NCBI GenBank assembly: GCA_031263965.1
Contig: JAISES010000243.1
Location: 1-6,349, forward strand
Direction: 5' to 3'
Source: Prevotella sp.
GTDB lineage: Bacteria; Bacteroidota; Bacteroidia; Bacteroidales; Dysgonomonadaceae
DNA length: 6,349 nucleotides
Part shown: positions 6,100 through 6,349 of the stretch, piece after piece
Numbering within the stretch: position 1 is the first letter of the stretch
Layout of the letters: the number at the start of each line of letters is the position of its first letter
The notes under the pieces: model-generated
Database searches by the model: none
Told to the model about the DNA's origin: nothing
The model's input: only the letters and a program-made list of their open reading frames with translations
Program-made: the position numbers and the translations under genes

Positions 6100-6214
6100 G
6101 TTCAATTTCCCGCGTCATTGCGAACCGCTCGTGGTGAAGCAATCCAGTTGTATCTTTTCGGGCAGTCACAAAAGACTGCCCTTACCGCTAACCGGCCAAT
6201 TCACGGATTGCTTC
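6100..6214. repeat. REP-like palindromic repeat, diverged copy 2
   Basis: GTTCAATTTC, then GCGTCATTGCGA (6112-6123) and GAAGCAATCCAGTT (6136-6149) match copy 1 at 1206-1252 in order and nearly in spacing. GGATTGCTTC (6205-6214) closes the inner stem. The spacer between the blocks is different in sequence but again self-complementary (ACC...GGT, against GGG...CCC in copy 1). The loop is enlarged by a perfect hairpin GGGCAGTC-ACAAAA-GACTGCCC (6160-6181). The outer right arm CGCAATGACG of copy 1 is missing. Confidence 0.7.
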
Positions 6215-6349
6215 GCCCGCTGGCGCGGACATTTGTCCGTGTCCTGCCCGAAGAGCAATCCTTTTTTTGCTGCGCAACACACAGACTACAAGTTTGCGCC
6301 AGCGGGGGCTCTGAAAGAGCGAAATATATTAGCGCAGGGCAACGCTCTA
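6205..6349. repeat. Nested, partly competing hairpin cluster
   Basis: CCCGCTGGCGC (6216-6226) is exactly inverted as GCGCCAGCGGG (6296-6306). Inside and around it lie CGGAC-ATTT-GTCCG (6226-6239), GCTGCGCAA (6269-6277) against TTTGCGCCAGC (6293-6303) with one bulge, GCTCT-GAA-AGAGC (6308-6320), and AGAGCG (6316-6321) against CGCTCT (6343-6348). CGAAGAGCAATCC (6249-6261) can pair with GGATTGCTTCG (6205-6215) apart from an AG insertion, competing with the block at 6136-6145. No open frame of useful length was seen. It continues past the window end. Confidence 0.65.

Noticed and set aside
5863..6349. CRISPR array or phage/defence locus in the gene-free 3' region
   Set aside because: There are no regularly spaced direct repeats; the signals are inverted repeats of different sequence, and no associated protein gene is visible.

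Overview
The window looks like chromosomal DNA from a member of the Bacteroidota, most likely Bacteroidales. The evidence is the short lysine-type 3-phosphoglycerate dehydrogenase typical of Bacteroides relatives, a lipoprotein-anchored Omp85 protein of the TamL kind, a conserved stand-alone ECF sigma factor, A/T-rich leaders mostly without Shine-Dalgarno sequences, and TAnnTTTG-type -7 boxes. Genus cannot be fixed from the sequence alone; a Dysgonomonas- or Parabacteroides-like genome is a guess.

Layout. Positions 1-105 hold the 3' end of an unidentified + strand gene. A ~95-bp inverted-repeat element (107-201) follows, then serA (210-1130, +), the NAD-dependent first enzyme of serine synthesis, closed by a strong intrinsic terminator at 1151-1187. 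A REP-like palindrome (1206-1300) sits between serA and a convergent minus-strand pair: an SpoU/TrmH-family RNA 2'-O-methyltransferase (2499-1735) and, overlapping it by 10 bp, a small membrane-anchored protein resembling DUF4359 (1744-1373). Diverging from the methyltransferase across a 207-bp A/T-rich promoter region is the 802-residue TamL-like outer-membrane lipoprotein (2707-5115, +), with POTRA-like repeats and an Omp85 barrel. A separate + strand gene for an ECF sigma factor (5272-5862) follows after 156 bp.

From 5863 to the end (487 bp) I find no credible gene. This stretch is packed with inverted repeats: a 149-bp MITE-like element starting 3 bases after the sigma-factor stop codon, a small GC-rich hairpin, and a dense cluster of nested and partly competing hairpins. 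Three elements in the window (near 1206, 5911 and 6100) share the pattern GTCATT-NN-GA ... GAAG-(C)AATC, so they look like members of one repeat superfamily that has colonised the gaps between housekeeping genes.

How it fits together. The genes serve separate core functions (serine synthesis, RNA modification, outer-membrane biogenesis, transcription control) and do not form one pathway. No defence system, CRISPR array, tRNA, rRNA or complete insertion sequence was seen. The unusual content lies in the intergenic repeats and in a few gene-level details: Lys in place of the catalytic His in SerA, and a lipid-anchored Omp85 protein without an adjacent tamB.
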